Assembly: GCA_020055645.1 (NCBI GenBank)
Contig: CM034546.1
Span: forward strand, 128,857,875 to 128,921,874
Direction of reading: 5' to 3'
Origin: Tomocerus qinae
Taxonomy: Eukaryota > Arthropoda > Collembola > Entomobryomorpha > Tomoceridae
Length of the DNA: 64,000 bases
In this document: piece by piece, positions 12,229 through 24,866 of the stretch
Layout: each line of letters starts with the position of its first letter
Numbering within the stretch: position 1 is the stretch's first letter
Position numbers and translations under genes: made by a program
Notes under the pieces: model-generated
The model's input: only the letters and a program-made list of their open reading frames with translations
The model's database searches: none
What the model was told of the DNA's origin: nothing

Positions 12229-13901
12229 AATTGTATAATTTCATTTTTCAAGTCAAACAGAGTTTCACTTTTCACTCTAAAAACTTTGAAAAGATTCAAC
12301 TGACTGTGTGAAAACAGGAAGCTATCACAAAAAATGGTAGGTGAAACAACTCTAATGCTACCCAAATACTAATGTGTGACATAATTGCGTCGTTATCTTC
12401 AATCAGTGATACCTAAGTACTAACGTTAATTGAAATTTTTGCGTGAAAAGGGAAAGTTACGAGGGAAGGAATCAGTGGAACTCAAAACCTAGTTTTAAAT
12501 TAAATTATTTGTAATACGCGTTAAATTTTGACGTCTTACGATTTACGAGTGCGATATAGCTGACTGGTTGCCAAGTACTACCAACTACTAGACTTCTACA
12601 CACGTTAACTTATTTATAAGCAGCATCTGAACTGAATAGAATCATCGCCATGTGTTCGGAATTAATAGAAAATAGATCACTAGATGATAGAACAGATTTC
12701 GAGGACGACTACATACATGGAAGCATAAATTAATTGATTTACAATTGAAAAACGAGTTCTACAGGAAAAATACTAATATAACATGCAGCATCTACTACAT
12801 AAAAACCTACAACAAGCCGTAACAGAAGCTCGCCTTAGTAAAAAAGGCCGAATGCACATTTGCTAGAAGAATTAGTGGAGACAGTGTTTGTTGATAGAAA
12901 ACCAAATTAGAGCATTTTTGACTTTTGAAATCTTAATCTTATTTCATTAATACTGACTAATAAAGTCAACAGAGTAGGTAATAGTTTCCCGGTTTAATTT
13001 GCTTCCTTGTAAAATCTTAAATTTGGTAGAAGAGGAGTGAAGAGAGAAGAAGAGGAGAAGGTGTTGACAATTTGGGGGTGAATCAGGAAACGCAATTGAA
13101 CTTTTCAATGTATATTTAATGCCAAATTTTCACTTTGACTACCAAAGTGAAGACAAAGTGAGCGCGCAGTATCTCAGTAACCTACTGACCGATTTGAACC
13201 AAAATGATAGGGTTCGTCACTGGCCTATAGGGTTTGGTCAAATTCGGACAATGCATTCTAAAGTTATTGTTTATACGAACGGATGAACGTACGGAAGACT
13301 GTGCGGTTCTATAAGCTGCCTTTTTCAGGCGAGCTAAAAAATTAACAATTATTATATTAAAACTATTTGTACAACATGGAAGTTAAAGTATCTTTTTTAC
13401 GCACTTTGTATATGCATTTACAAACACATTGCTGCACTCAAAAAATACACCTAGTGGAGAAATATTCATAGTTCATTATCCATCTACAATATTAATTACT
13501 TTTTAATACAGATCTTGATTACGCTAACAAAATAAGTAGCCAACAAATGTTTTGATACACGTGTTTATAATATTTCTGCTTACCTTAGTTAGTGGGGATA
13601 ACACACTTGAATTTATATATAATTTTACTTATTTAGTTTTGACGTATTTTTAACTGGTAGGCTTCTGGCTGCTGATGGATACAAAATGCGATGTACAAGT
13701 AAACCCTAAACATCCAGGTAGCGGTATAAGTAAATAAATTTAAAACTATATACCTCACAGTATCACAGTGTTATAGCTTTGCAACGCTTTGTTGAGTATT
13801 TATTAGCGATCCTGCAACGCCTGCAAGACAAGAGATGGGTAGAAGAGAATTCGAGAATGAAATGAAATGCAATTGGACAATATAAAAAATTCAGTTACAA
13901 T
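12229..13901. other. Non-coding stretch with repeat remnants
   Basis: No supported gene. A degenerate end of the CTAGGTTTTGAGTG element (ending aactcaaaacctag near 12,493) is present. At 12814-12839 lies a 26-base match, in inverted orientation, to 22916-22941. At about 13160-13330 is a block of non-AT-rich sequence that looks like part of a dispersed repeat. Otherwise nothing recognisable. Confidence 0.5.
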
Positions 13902-14044
13902 CAGGTACGTATCCAGAAATTTGATCAAGGAGGGACACAACCAAAAATGAAAAAATTTTGCCATTTTTGGAAAGAAATCCTCTCTTTTTCTCAGATTTAG
14001 GGGGGGGGGCGTTGCGCCCTCGCCCCCTACTGGATACGTGCTTG
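13902..14044. mobile_element. Small non-autonomous hAT-like element, CACGTATCCAG family, copy B
   Basis: Starts caggtacgtatccag and ends ctggatacgtgcttg. Flanks are gttacaat (13894-13901) and tttacaat (14045-14052), a 7/8 direct repeat. The internal part has a run of nine or more G bases. A more decayed relative, with matching ends but a poor flanking repeat, spans about 14461-14621. Confidence 0.75.
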
Positions 14045-16126
14045 TTTACAATAACCGATATATTTTATATACTTCTTGATGAACGTCGCATTTTCTCCAG
14101 TAAAGAGTAAAAGCTTAAAGTAAGGGATTATGGAAAATTCTAACTAAATTATGTCCATGCCCTTATTGTCCAGTCTCATGCATCAGAAGCATCAGAAAGA
14201 CATGGCAAAATAAATGATGAAAATAGCAATAATCCAGTCTTTCTTGTTTCTCATGCATGCAAACAAGTTTTTACGTGGTTATATTTCAGTGATGAGAATA
14301 GACAAGGATTACTGGATGTCAGAAAAAGTAGATAATATTATTTAAATACGTTGTAAATTGTTCCTTCTTCATCCCCATACATAAAAGTGTAAATCAAAAA
14401 GATTACCTATGTTTTTTTGTTTTTTAGTCTGGTTGTTCGTCGTTTGAACGGGTATCGCCACAAGATACGTATATATAGAAAGGGGTGAGGGGGCGAACGC
14501 ATCGTACCCTAAATGACTGAAAATGTCTACTTTTTTGCAAGGAGGCTAAAAATCGTTAAATGTTTCAACTACTACTTACTTAGTGCTCCCATCCTCGATT
14601 ACATTCCTTGATACGTGCCTGATCGTCGCAATATATACTCACAATTTATTCAACGCATGATTATGCTGGATGTCTGCCTTTCAAAACCGACTCCCCCATG
14701 CTGGGAGCTACTGGTGACATAGATGCCCATATTTGTATTTGTTAATAATAATGTCATAAAATTATAGGTGTTAAATTAAATTTGTTGGTAAATAATAGAT
14801 ATTTACCAGGTAAGTGTTATTTGGTATATATCCAATAAAATACTTTATGTGATACATTTTTTGTTTATACTCGTATGAAGATGAATAACTAATTAGGTAG
14901 TCTATAATCTATATGAAAATGTAAGTGATTTATTAAGTAGTTACACAATATGTACGGTAACGACTGGTTTGGATTAGGAGACGAGAGCGTCACTATTGGG
15001 TTATCAACAACCACTGGTGGAAATTATGTTTTCTTCCAGGTATCCAAAATACCACCAAAATTCTTCCCAGTTTTGGGGAAAATTTTTTCCCGGTTTTGGG
15101 TTACGGATGAAAATATATAATTATGTACACGCTAAAAGTTTTTGCATTCAGAAGGAAAAAATTGATAAGAATAAACCCGAATCGGTAAAAAATTGCTACT
15201 TAGAAGCAAACAAAAAGTCAAAGGGAAGCGATATATTGCGTAGCGGTTGCTTTTTAAAAGCAGAATGTCCTAAGAAGGATCAAATTACAAAAACTTTCCA
15301 CAGCTTAGATTTTAGAAGAGAAAAATTAAAGAAGTTGAAAATTCCGCATAGAGTTAAATTATTTTGTTATTTAGATGCGTTGGAAAAAATAAAAATGCAC
15401 GAAATAGTTAAAGAAAATTTTTGAACTGTAAAAGGAATAACGTATTAAAAATGTTTAAAATTGCTTGAAGCCTATCCCTTTCTTTTCTCTCTCTTTCGCA
15501 GTAGTGCTATCCTTTTTTTCGTTTTCTCTTCCCTTTTTTCCCTTTCTCCTTCCCTATCTTTTCCATTTTTTTCATACCTACCTGGGCGTTTTCGGCTTCG
15601 CTGTCAGATTACCAGGATACTGGACAATTTCCACCAGCGTCACCAATCCTAACACGAGTAATTTTTAATTTAAAAATAAATTCCAAATAACTTCATAGAA
15701 TAAATTGGGAAGAACACAATTTAAATGCATTAGAATCCCCATTTTAAACATCATCAATCACTCTGCATGACAGAACGCTGTCAGGCAACTCTTTTCATTT
15801 TAACATAATTTTCTACAATCAACAAGCGACGGATAACCGGCTGAGATTGGCAATAATTCCCTCAATTTTACATTTTAATATTGTTTTGCTTATACATTGA
15901 TACTGCCTATCTAAGCCCAAGTCAGGGCATCGGTACTAATTGGTACCGTAAAGTGAACTAGGGCTACATGAAACAAATCTTGGATTGAAGCTATTTCATA
16001 CACAAAACGAAAAGTACATTAAGGCTAAATGGTTCCTTAAGGGACGATAATATTATGGTAGGCTTATGTTAAATGATTTTAACTAATATAGAATAAAATT
16101 TAACATTTTTTAAATGTAACTTAAAA
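14045..16126. other. Mostly non-coding stretch with a decayed element and a C/T-rich tract
   Basis: Holds the decayed CACGTATCCAG relative (about 14461-14621), an uncertain small open frame (see 15000-15424) and a pyrimidine-rich tract at about 15476-15580. I see no other gene. Confidence 0.4.
15000..15424 (+). CDS. Possible terminal exon or small hypothetical protein
   Basis: An open stretch ends at TGA near 15422-15424. It is rich in Lys and has five Cys residues (for example KNCYLEANKK and SGCFLKAECPKK). The first in-frame ATG that looks usable is near 15108; alternatively ttccag at about 15038 could be a splice acceptor. There is no signal peptide and no domain I recognise. It lies alone between repeats, with no partner exon found. 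It may be a relic or chance frame; confidence is low. Confidence 0.22.
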
Positions 16127-16132
16127 TTTATT
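16127..16132 (-). other. Polyadenylation signal of the TSP1 gene
   Basis: TTTATT on the plus strand reads AATAAA on the minus strand, 34 bases after the stop codon of the TSP1-repeat gene. Confidence 0.5.
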
Positions 16133-16165
16133 CTAAGTAATACAGACTACAGACCAAGAGAAATT

Positions 16166-18281
16166 TTATTTTTTCTGTCCGGTTATATTATTAAGATAAT
16201 GTTTGACAGCGACAGGAACCTGTAAACTAGTAACCTTTTTCTTGCATATTAGTTTGCACAAAACAATGGTGGCCCAAATTAGAATTCCAATACTCCATAA
16301 TACACACACAATTGTAGCAATAACAACGATAGTGGAATAATTCTTCAAGCCGGTATCCGGATTTTTTAGCGAAGAATTCCCTGTAAGAAGAAAATAATAA
16401 AATATTATGAATTGTCTATCATGAATCAGTTTACAAAATTAATGTTAAATTATGGAGTGGTTAATGCTGTAATTAAGTGACAAGATGAATTTTAAGAGAT
16501 TTTGTATACCTTGGCAAGGGCGTGGAAAGCAAGTGGCTTGTTGGAAGTAGTGACCATAACAGCCTCTCCATTGTGAAGGTGTAGTAATATTTCCAGGATG
16601 ACAAGCTCTCCAACGTACCCGTCTTCCACTTCCACAATTCACTGAGCATGAGGACCACTCACTCCAATATGACCAATACGGATCTCCTGCGACGAAATTA
16701 AATACATTTCATCTTCCCTAGTACTTGCTATCTAACTTGTAACAAGACGAATGGGAATCAGGGAACAAAAAAGGACCTTTTTTACCTTTTTTGCCTTTTT
16801 TGTAAAAAAGGTAGGAGTAAGTTTTTAAAAAAGCATTCCTTTTTTGTCTTTTTATAAAAAAGTTTGGAGTAAGTTTGTAAAAAAACTGTCCCTTTTTGCC
16901 TTTTTTGATGTATCAGCTTGGCCCATTGACTTCCACTTTACGTTTTTATGTAAATAAGGTAAAACGGACTGCGTTTTTTAAAAAAGTAGTACGTTTTTGC
17001 TTTTTTGTAAAAAATAAATGCCTTTTTTGTTCCCTGATGGGACTATGTTACCATCACAGTAATTGGAATCCAATTTGTTGATTTTTGTTTGTGAACAATT
17101 TCTCACTTCAGTCGCAGGTCCATCGCAAATATTCATACTGTCACTTGAATAGCCTGATTCAGAATGACATTCTCTGTTATCTTTTAGCACCTGCTCATCT
17201 TCCTGAATAACAGACTGATTGCCGTTGACTTCCTTAAGTAATTTGCAACATCTTCTCCTTTTTTCAAAACCAGAGGGATTCTGTGGGCTACAGGAATCAC
17301 AGCCATTCCAAGAGGACCAGTTACTCCAAGCTGTTCCATTTAAATCTATTTTATGAAGCACCAATCAAGATAATAATGAACTGCTTTTACGAAAACGAAT
17401 ACAAACCGAAGTATTCCTTTGCAGAGGACGGACAAGTGTGCGTATTGCAAAGAAGAGATTCCACAGGCGAACCGATACAATTTAAATATGGAAAAGTTTG
17501 GTTCAAGCAAATCCGTGACCTAAGTGAGAATCCACCACCACAGCGAGCATTACATTCACTCCAGTCAGTCCATTCTGACCATGAAGCTTCCACTATCCAT
17601 AATTTTCATAAATTGTATTTAATTCTATCATATACTTCATACTTTCAATTTATTTCATACCTGGACAATCAACTTTGTACTTGATACACAAGACGGAAGC
17701 CCAGATCGTATCCTTTCGAAAAAACTTAACTTAAATATAGACTTAAAAAATATTTCGAGAAATCTTACATTTTTACAGAAAAGATACACTTACAAATTCG
17801 AATGTTGAGGAAGTACTATTTTTTAGTGACTGGTACAAATCAGTATATTCTAATTCGTATCGCAAATCAAAAATATTTTGAAGGGAAGAATAATTTGATG
17901 ACATTTGCTCCAAATATTTTAATATCCTTTGAGATACATTAGAATTGGAAGTATCATTTTGTCGTGGTCCTGAATTTTCAATGACTTTTGTGATGGAATT
18001 ATCTAGATTAAGAAAAGCACTTACTAATTAATATAGAGATAAATAACCTATGTTATTATATAATACTATATTATACTTATTACTAAATGTGTTGATCGGT
18101 AAAAGATCGTTGAAAAAATATTATTTTCACAATTAAAAACTACTACATCATTAATTCAATCATTATGTGATAATTTACCTGCAGTTTTTGAAATATTGTC
18201 TGGAAAACTGAAACATTCTGGGATTTGAGTCCAGGAAATAAGTAAAAGGCAACACAAACTTTTCTTGTTGGTCTTCATCAT
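16166..18281 (-). CDS. Type I membrane protein with three thrombospondin type 1 repeats (about 411 aa)
   Basis: Seven minus-strand exons join without phase conflict: 18281-18179, 18002-17794, 17712-17661, 17592-17407, 17345-17052, 16686-16510 and 16380-16166, a coding length of 1,236. Residues 1 to about 26 form a signal peptide (KKSLCCLLLISW). Residues 35-104 are a Ser/Asn-rich region. TSR1 (about 122-183, WSEWTDWSECNARCGGG) and TSR3 (about 282-340, WSEWSSCSVNCGSGRR) have the classic W-x-x-W-x-x-C start. TSR2 (about 184-281) is atypical, with WSNWSSWNGCDSC and extra Cys. A hydrophobic span (STIVVIATIVCVLWSIGI) is followed by CKKK and a short cytoplasmic tail. TSR domains mediate extracellular protein and glycan binding, so it is probably a surface receptor or adhesion protein. 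The intron 17051-16687 carries a hAT-like MITE, and the intron at 17406-17346 is only 61 bp. No named ortholog is claimed. Confidence 0.85.
16759..17036. mobile_element. Palindromic hAT-like MITE, CAGGGAACAAAAAAGG family, copy 1 (intronic)
   Basis: Ends cagggaacaaaaaagg and ccttttttgttccctg are perfect inverted repeats. Flanks atgggaat (16751-16758) and atgggact (17037-17044) match 7/8. The interior is alternating poly-A/poly-T blocks around tttacatgtaaa-like motifs, so the whole element can fold on itself. It sits in an intron of the TSP1 gene. Confidence 0.85.
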
Positions 18282-20504
18282 ATTATCTAAACAGATATTC
18301 TACATACGTTCTCCAAAATTTTTAAATTTTATTTGTCAATTTCCTTAATGAAGATGATAATATTTACATATTGTGCAAAATATTATACACTTGTTAGATA
18401 AGGTACTTAAAAGGCTAAATAGAAATTGAACATAATAATCGATGACAAAAAGTAGTTAATTGCGGCCAATAAAAAATAACTCTACAAAAATGAATTGATC
18501 TGAGAGCACAAACGATAAATCTGTCTTGGACTGGAATCGTAATAAATCGAAGGAAAAAACAGCACAGATTGGTATAGATACCGTTATATTTAAAAAGTGT
18601 TTACAGGAATATTTAGCTTTGTGAATAAAGTAGCAGCGGTTAACATACTCCCGTTTTTCGTACAACTTGTATCACTAAAAAACTATTTATCAGTTAAAAT
18701 AATTGCATCCTGTGCAGCGTTGTAACTTACTTGATGTTTATAACAAGATGGATGTGTTTATAAAAACTCAAGTATTTACTTGTCTCCAATATTTGGTTAA
18801 GGTGTTGATATTATTGTAATATGTAACATCTATGAAGTGTTGTGGTATGTTTAAAATCTGCTGTGGTATGGAAATAACTTGATTTTGGGAGGTATCTCAT
18901 GGTTATGATAATAGGAGATTTGTTGTTCAGCTAGAAGAGAAAAAAACAGCTTGGCATATACATAATTGGTAATTCTTATCATGCTGCAGGATTAGAAAAT
19001 ATAATGACGTTAAGAAAGACAGTATATAATAATAATTGTAACGGAGAATAACATTGCGTTAGTGATAGAGAAGCAACAATAATTAAGCAATCTCTCGTGG
19101 TTTCGTATATTTCAGTAGTTAATTACGGCATCTTCTTCCAACTGTATGTAGCCTTAATAGCTTTTGTAATAAAGCAGGTATTTGAAACAAAACTTTAGAA
19201 TATAAACAGTATAAAGATTTACATGTGCAGCTACCGAAAAGTAATTTCGACTTCCAACAGAAAGTTGACATAATGTATGTAGCACACATACTCCAGTTAT
19301 AGAAAACATATAAAAATTGTATCCAAAAAATTATCTCTAATATAAACTTGAAATAGGGCCTATACGCGTGTTAAATATAAAACAATATTAAACCCTGGTT
19401 AAATAATTACCAGAACCTACCAGACCCGATTTTCCCAAGCGTAGGGCCCCATAAAATGTCAGTGGCCTCAAAACCTAAAGAAAATTTTATTTTCTCTGAA
19501 AATTTCAAGAACTTTTACTTATCACGGCGTGGGACTATTTTAGTTTGAATGAAATTTTGATTCTTTTTCGACAAACGAGTTACAGAATTTAAGCGGCCGC
19601 ATTCGTCTTCATTTGTCCGGATTTATCTTCATTTGTCCGTATTCGATTCCTTCGGGTAAAATTCATTAATTGGAAAGTATTACATCATCATAATTTAGCC
19701 AGGCTTCACACAGTTACAGGTCACATATAAGCAGTAAGAGACATAAGGGTTGGAAAATTGTCTTTCCATTAAGTATACTCAATACAAAAGGCATAATCCA
19801 ATCTCAAAATGGTCATACACAAACTCTAATTTTAGTAGTGTTCAACCTAAGTTGGACTTCGCCGTTTTTCTGATCCTGTGGAAAAGTATATTAGTTCGTA
19901 TAATTGCTCTCAGTTTTTCCGTCTGAACTTCGGCTGTTAACTGAACCCATCACAGGGATATGACGAAATGTGGTCTTGCTAATGTATAATGTATAATCAT
20001 GCGTTGCGTGTGTGATTAAATATAATAGAAGGCAGCAAATGCATTACATTGTAAACCTGCAGTGCCTATTTTAGCATACAAATGCTGCATTTTATACATA
20101 GTTATGTTATAATAGTATATATGGCAAAGATTAGATAACATATACTATATCATTTGCATTGTCAGAAAATATTAATACTGGCATACTGGCATATTTATTG
20201 AACTGTTGTTAAATACTATTTCATTCCAACAAACTGGCAAAGAGCGTGTACACATTTATTACTACACGTCAGACTCCACCGTAGTCATTGTCTGTTTATT
20301 CAAGACACATCAGCAGCAGCCCAGCTTTAATAGCCTTCAGCATATCAGCTGAGATCAGGTTTATTATTCTTTTCACGAATATTGGAGTTGCCTTTAATAT
20401 ATAGTTTCTTCTGTCATGAGTACATTTGTGTTCTCTACACACATGTCTACTCTACATAAAAATACATATTTTTATATTATTTCCTCTGCCGTGTAATTAT
20501 ATCT
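18282..20504. other. Intergenic stretch between divergently oriented TSP1 and MavL-like genes
   Basis: No supported gene. A short direct repeat of cttcatttgtccg lies at about 19600-19650. The two flanking genes are transcribed away from each other, so the promoters of both should be here, but I cannot place a convincing core promoter. Confidence 0.4.
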
Positions 20505-22454
20505 ATGAATAACTCGTGGAAATTAATGATTCATCGAATATTTTGTGCTACTCTGTTCTTAGCAATTATCATTTTGCTCACAAAGTGGGAGATTTTAAAC
20601 GTAAGTCTTATATAAGCTTAATTTTATTTATTAGAAGCCGGAACCAACTTTTAAAACAAAAGCAACTAGAATTCCTTGAGTTCATTATTTGATTGGGCCA
20701 TTAATTTTTATTTATACTCACCGGGGTTAGTTAGCAAGTAAAGGAAAATAGAATTTCTTTTTTTTAATTTACCGTTTTCACAATAATATATTTATTTATA
20801 AATCTAAATTGATTATACCTTATTGCAGAATATTATACCGCTGAAGGATCCGGAAATGAGTTCCAAGTTTCGATTTCAGCAAGGTAGTTTAAACAAGATG
20901 TTCTTTAATAAACGCTCTTCACATTCCGGCGATGTAGATCTGGAACGGAGGAAAAAATATTTAGAGGAGAGTGCAACGACAAACCCCTTACCAACTATCA
21001 AGCTAGACAGCCTAATAAAAAATTCAGATGCCTTCAGTATTAAATTTCCAATCAGTACAATAAAAAGCAAAGAACTTTTGGAGCACTACGATCAGTTGCC
21101 AAGCATAAACAGGAAAAGCTATGAGAACCGCTTGGAAAATAATGCAAAATTATCATATCCAATAATCCATGAAAAAGTAATTCTTTTAGTGATTGATTTT
21201 TTGGAACATAAAAAAGAATTTGGAAGTGCCGTTGAAAAATCGGTTTACAAAAACATGGGAGTTGCGGAATTCGTAACTAGACTTTTTATAAAACGAGCAG
21301 TTCAGTTTGTTGGTCCAGGAGATTTTTATCAGCTTGTAACTGGAGAAAAAAATAGTGGGGGATGGGAGAGCGTTGGTACAGCGAAAGAAAAGTCTCCACT
21401 GCTTTTAGAAAATTGTTTGAGTTACGATGAGATGAAAATATCCTCTTTGCTGGGTGCTTCTAGTCGTAGTGTGTTCATAAATTCGGGAAATCGGTTCAAC
21501 AAAGGAATTGTCAGCTTCAACGACACTCATCAACGTTATGGAATCGTCATAGGAGTCGTTGGATCCAGATTTGAAAAGGAAAATTTTATGGAATGGCAAG
21601 ATATGTTGTTGACTAAACAACAAAATACGAAAGAAAAAGGTTATGGAGACATTTCTCCTGAAGATTTTAAAACCGAAGGAATGTATTCAAACAGGGCAGA
21701 TTTGATGAAAATCTGGGCGGGATTTTATGACCGTGAGTATTTTCGTGTTTGGAAAGACGTAGCAAAAGAAATTGACAATACGAAAAATAATTTATTACTA
21801 ATTAACCGGGATATCATTCTGGACGGGGAGATTTATCAAAAGAGATGCAAGATCGTTGCGGAAACTTTACTTTTGGAATCTAATGAACGCGGGGAAGATA
21901 ATAAACAGAATGTTTTTCTACACGTTGTTGGATTTGGTCTTGGCGTTTGGCAAATAAGTCCTGAGCAGGAAAAGCTATTTTTAAAGGGCTTTGCAGACGC
22001 TATTCGGTCTTTGAAGTTGACTCGGATCTCAGATATTTACTTTAGTTGGTTCAACGAGAATTCTTGTGATGGAATTAAAAATGGGGGAGCGATTGAAGTG
22101 GATAGTAGAAGTGTAACGATCCATTTTGGAAAAAGAGACCCACATGACAAATTGATTGGGAAGCATCAGAACAAACTGCTAGTAGTCACTTACGCATGGG
22201 ATGGAAACTCTCTTCCTGGAAACGAGTTTTGGGGAGGAGCTCTCTCCGCCTCGGGAGATCCAGCTCAAGCCTGTTCCAGTCAAATTGCAGAGCTCCACAA
22301 CCCGCACATAAATCCAATGATCACGGGAAATAATGTAAAAGTTGCTTCGCCAACAATCGGGAAGCTTCTATCTTTATCTGAATATGTCAAAGCTGTATTA
22401 AGTGATGCTCAAGACCAGCCACAACATTCTTTGAATGACAAACCAAAACTGTAA
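20505..22454 (+). CDS. Signal-anchored protein of the DUF4804/MavL-like type (about 573 aa)
   Basis: Two exons, 20505-20600 and 20829-22454, join at phase 0. Exon 1 adds an N-terminal hydrophobic helix (FCATLFLAIIILL) that makes this a signal-anchor or secreted protein; the second-exon frame alone lacks it. Residues about 170-560 contain motifs I associate from memory with the DUF4804 family, which includes the Legionella effector MavL, a macrodomain ADP-ribosyl hydrolase: GVVGSRFEKENFMEWQ, NTKEKGYGDIS, LHVVGFGLGVWQISPEQ, DIYFSWFNENSCDG, VVTYAWDGNSLPGNEFW, ASGDPAQACSSQIAELHNP. The DGN...GNEFW segment could be the ADP-ribose site by analogy, but that is inference. Family membership is moderately sure; activity in this animal is unknown. 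The gene has an intron and spliced leader exon, so it is an animal gene, not contamination. Confidence 0.65.
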
Positions 22455-23510
22455 TAATATTTTTTGTAATTGTGTTAAATTTAATACAGTGACTACTACT
22501 ACCCTTGAGTATTCATTGCTTACAAAACTTTCAATATTTTGTATACAGTTAGTATAATCCTTCGAGAGACTGTAGAGAAATCAGATAAATAAGTTTTACT
22601 GGATGTTATGTGATGTTATAAAGGATGATAAACATCCTTTACTCTTTTGGCTACCAAATTTACTATTTAACATTAAGCCCAAAATCAAAATACCCTGTTA
22701 CTGAGATAATGGGAGGTACAATCCAAATTCCTTTTAAAATTATATACCTATGTATTACAGCCTTGGTTCCGAATTTGGTTGAAAATTAATTATTATTGCC
22801 ATATAATCCAAAATATTTTTATAACAAAACTAACTTCCAAGAAAAAAGAAATGTATATTTAATTTATTTCTACCTATACTATTCTTTTACTTAAGATGTG
22901 TACACGGTTCCGTTCACTAAGGCGAGCTTCTGTTACGGCTTGCGGTTAGTTTTGAACTTAAATGTGGTTTTGAATATCATTGCGAAGTGCATGATCATGC
23001 AAAATGTAAATAATTTATTTAGTGCATTTCTATGGGATTTCCTGCTTACTTAATAATAAAATTACCAACGAAATTACCTCTGCGTGAGTTTTCAACTTTT
23101 CAATAGCATTTAGACATTGTGTAGCATCATTAGCATCAAGTACTTACAAAGTTCAAGTTCAGTTTTATAGTTTTTCATGTCAGCATCTAGCCATCAAATC
23201 GATCGGTCATTCCTGAAAAAGAGCCTCTACTCTACTCTTTAGAGGATTTTGTAATATTGGTTTACAGTTTACGTAGACAGACAACTTTTATTATTATATT
23301 TTTATATTCGGCTTAAAAATCTAAGAATTTTTATAGTTCAGGTGTAAAGTTATTACTGCTTGGGATTTTTTAAAATTCATTTCAAAATTTATTTCATGAA
23401 TAAAGTGAAACAGCTGTTTGACGAAGGAAAATAACAAAAAGACTCAAAGTGCTTTGTGAAATAAATACTCTAGGTGTTAAAAAAATCCAAAAAAACTACC
23501 AAACTTGTAC
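22455..23510. other. Intergenic stretch, no gene seen
   Basis: AT-rich. At 22916-22941 a 26-base stretch is the exact reverse complement of 12814-12839, probably a fragment of one dispersed repeat. Nothing else recognised. Confidence 0.4.
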
Positions 23511-23518
23511 CTCGTTGG

Positions 23519-23661
23519 CAGGGCCCAGAAAAAAATTTCGGGAGGGACCCGACAAATAATAATTGAAGAAAACTTTTTGGGTTTTAAGGCAAAAATTTCT
23601 TTCTTTTCTTCGATTTCAGGGGGGAGGGCGGGCCCCCTGGCCCCCCGTCGCTGCGGCCCTG
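23519..23661. mobile_element. Small hAT-like element with perfect 8-bp target duplication
   Basis: Starts cagggccc and ends gcggccctg. Flanked by ctcgttgg at 23511-23518 and again at 23662-23669, a perfect 8-bp duplication. It is 143 bp with a G/C-rich 3' half. A related 3' half (cgctgcggcc) occurs near 39,375. Confidence 0.85.
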
Positions 23662-23869
23662 CTCGTTGGTATTGTTATTCCTGCACTAATTAGTGTATAA
23701 CTTATTAAAATAATAATATCAGTTGTCGTTGCTGCATATAGTTAACAGTCAGTGATGTTTTAGGAAGTAAAACCTTCTACATCAGGATCGCCTTGTTCTA
23801 CACATTTTTATTATCATCCGATCAAATTTAGAAAAAAGATTACATTAACGTTTTGAACGCTACTCAAAT

Positions 23870-24664
23870 ATGATTGCATTGTATATTTGCCTTCTCTTTA
23901 CTCTTCTCCAATGCGTGAATGTAAGACTTTTATTTGAAAATGGCAATTTAAAGGCAAGCAATGTAATAATTTAAATTAAAGGCTACAGGCAAACCGGACG
24001 AACCAAATTGTTTGGGAGCACCATTAAGTTTACCGGAGGACATGAGAAAAATGAGAGATGACTGTTTCACTGGTTACAACTCTACCTACGATCCCAAAGG
24101 TAGAGAGCCAAAGGACATTTTCTGCATCTACATCTGTTTCCTCAAGAAAATTGGCCTGGTAATCAATTTTAATATTTAACCTACAATACAAAAGAATATT
24201 ATTGCAATTTTAAATGCATAATTATTTAGGTATCAGAAGACAACACATTTCTAAAAAATCCTTTGGCTGATACCCTGAAGAAAACAGGATTCCCAGCCAA
24301 TGAAATCGAACCACTTGTAAAGGAACTAGTACTATGCATCGATAATAACGGTTGGGAGTTTAAATTTTGAATTATTACTATTTGTTTACAAATCAATTTT
24401 GCATTTGAGTTATTTGAAATTTTGAATTGATCGAAATAGTCCTAGCAGAAACTGTTTCCAATACAGTTTTCATTGTTAAAATTTCAGGGTCCGCCTTAAA
24501 AAACAAGGGCTGCAATAGCATCCAAGATATTTGGGGTTGCAGCGGAAAAGCTTTCCAAAAGGTCTGGTTGGTTTTAATTTTATTATTTACCTTGCACTAT
24601 TTATTTTGGAGTGTCATTAATATTTTTTATGCAGGTTTGTGTCAAAAATGAGAAGCAAGAATAA
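23870..24664 (+). CDS. Odorant-binding protein, PBP/GOBP family (about 150 aa)
   Basis: Exons 23870-23920, 23982-24158, 24230-24350, 24488-24561 and 24635-24664 join in phase, ending at TAA 24662-24664. Residues 1 to about 18 form a signal peptide (MIALYICLLFTLLQCVN). The classic OBP pattern is present: DDCF as C1, C-x3-C (FCIYICF) as C2-C3, LVLCID as C4, then KGC-x8-C (IWGC) as C5-C6. Two further Cys residues (PNCLG near the N-terminus and KVCVK at the C-terminus) could form a fourth disulfide. C1-C2 spacing is about 19 residues, shorter than usual. OBPs carry small hydrophobic ligands in sensillar lymph or haemolymph and are restricted to hexapods. AATAAA at 24867-24872 follows. The last exon codes for only nine residues. 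Confidence 0.88.
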
Positions 24665-24866
24665 GTTTTTACCAGAAAAATGAAAAGGTGACATACCATT
24701 CGTCTGAACAAAATTTTAATGGACATTACATACACAAGTGTAATGAAACATGATGCTAATGTATAATACTTATCTGAATGGGTTATATCAATATCTATAA
24801 CAAGATTATCAGTTTTGTATTGCACCTAATTTGTAAATGAATATTCGTAAAAAATGTACAATTAGA

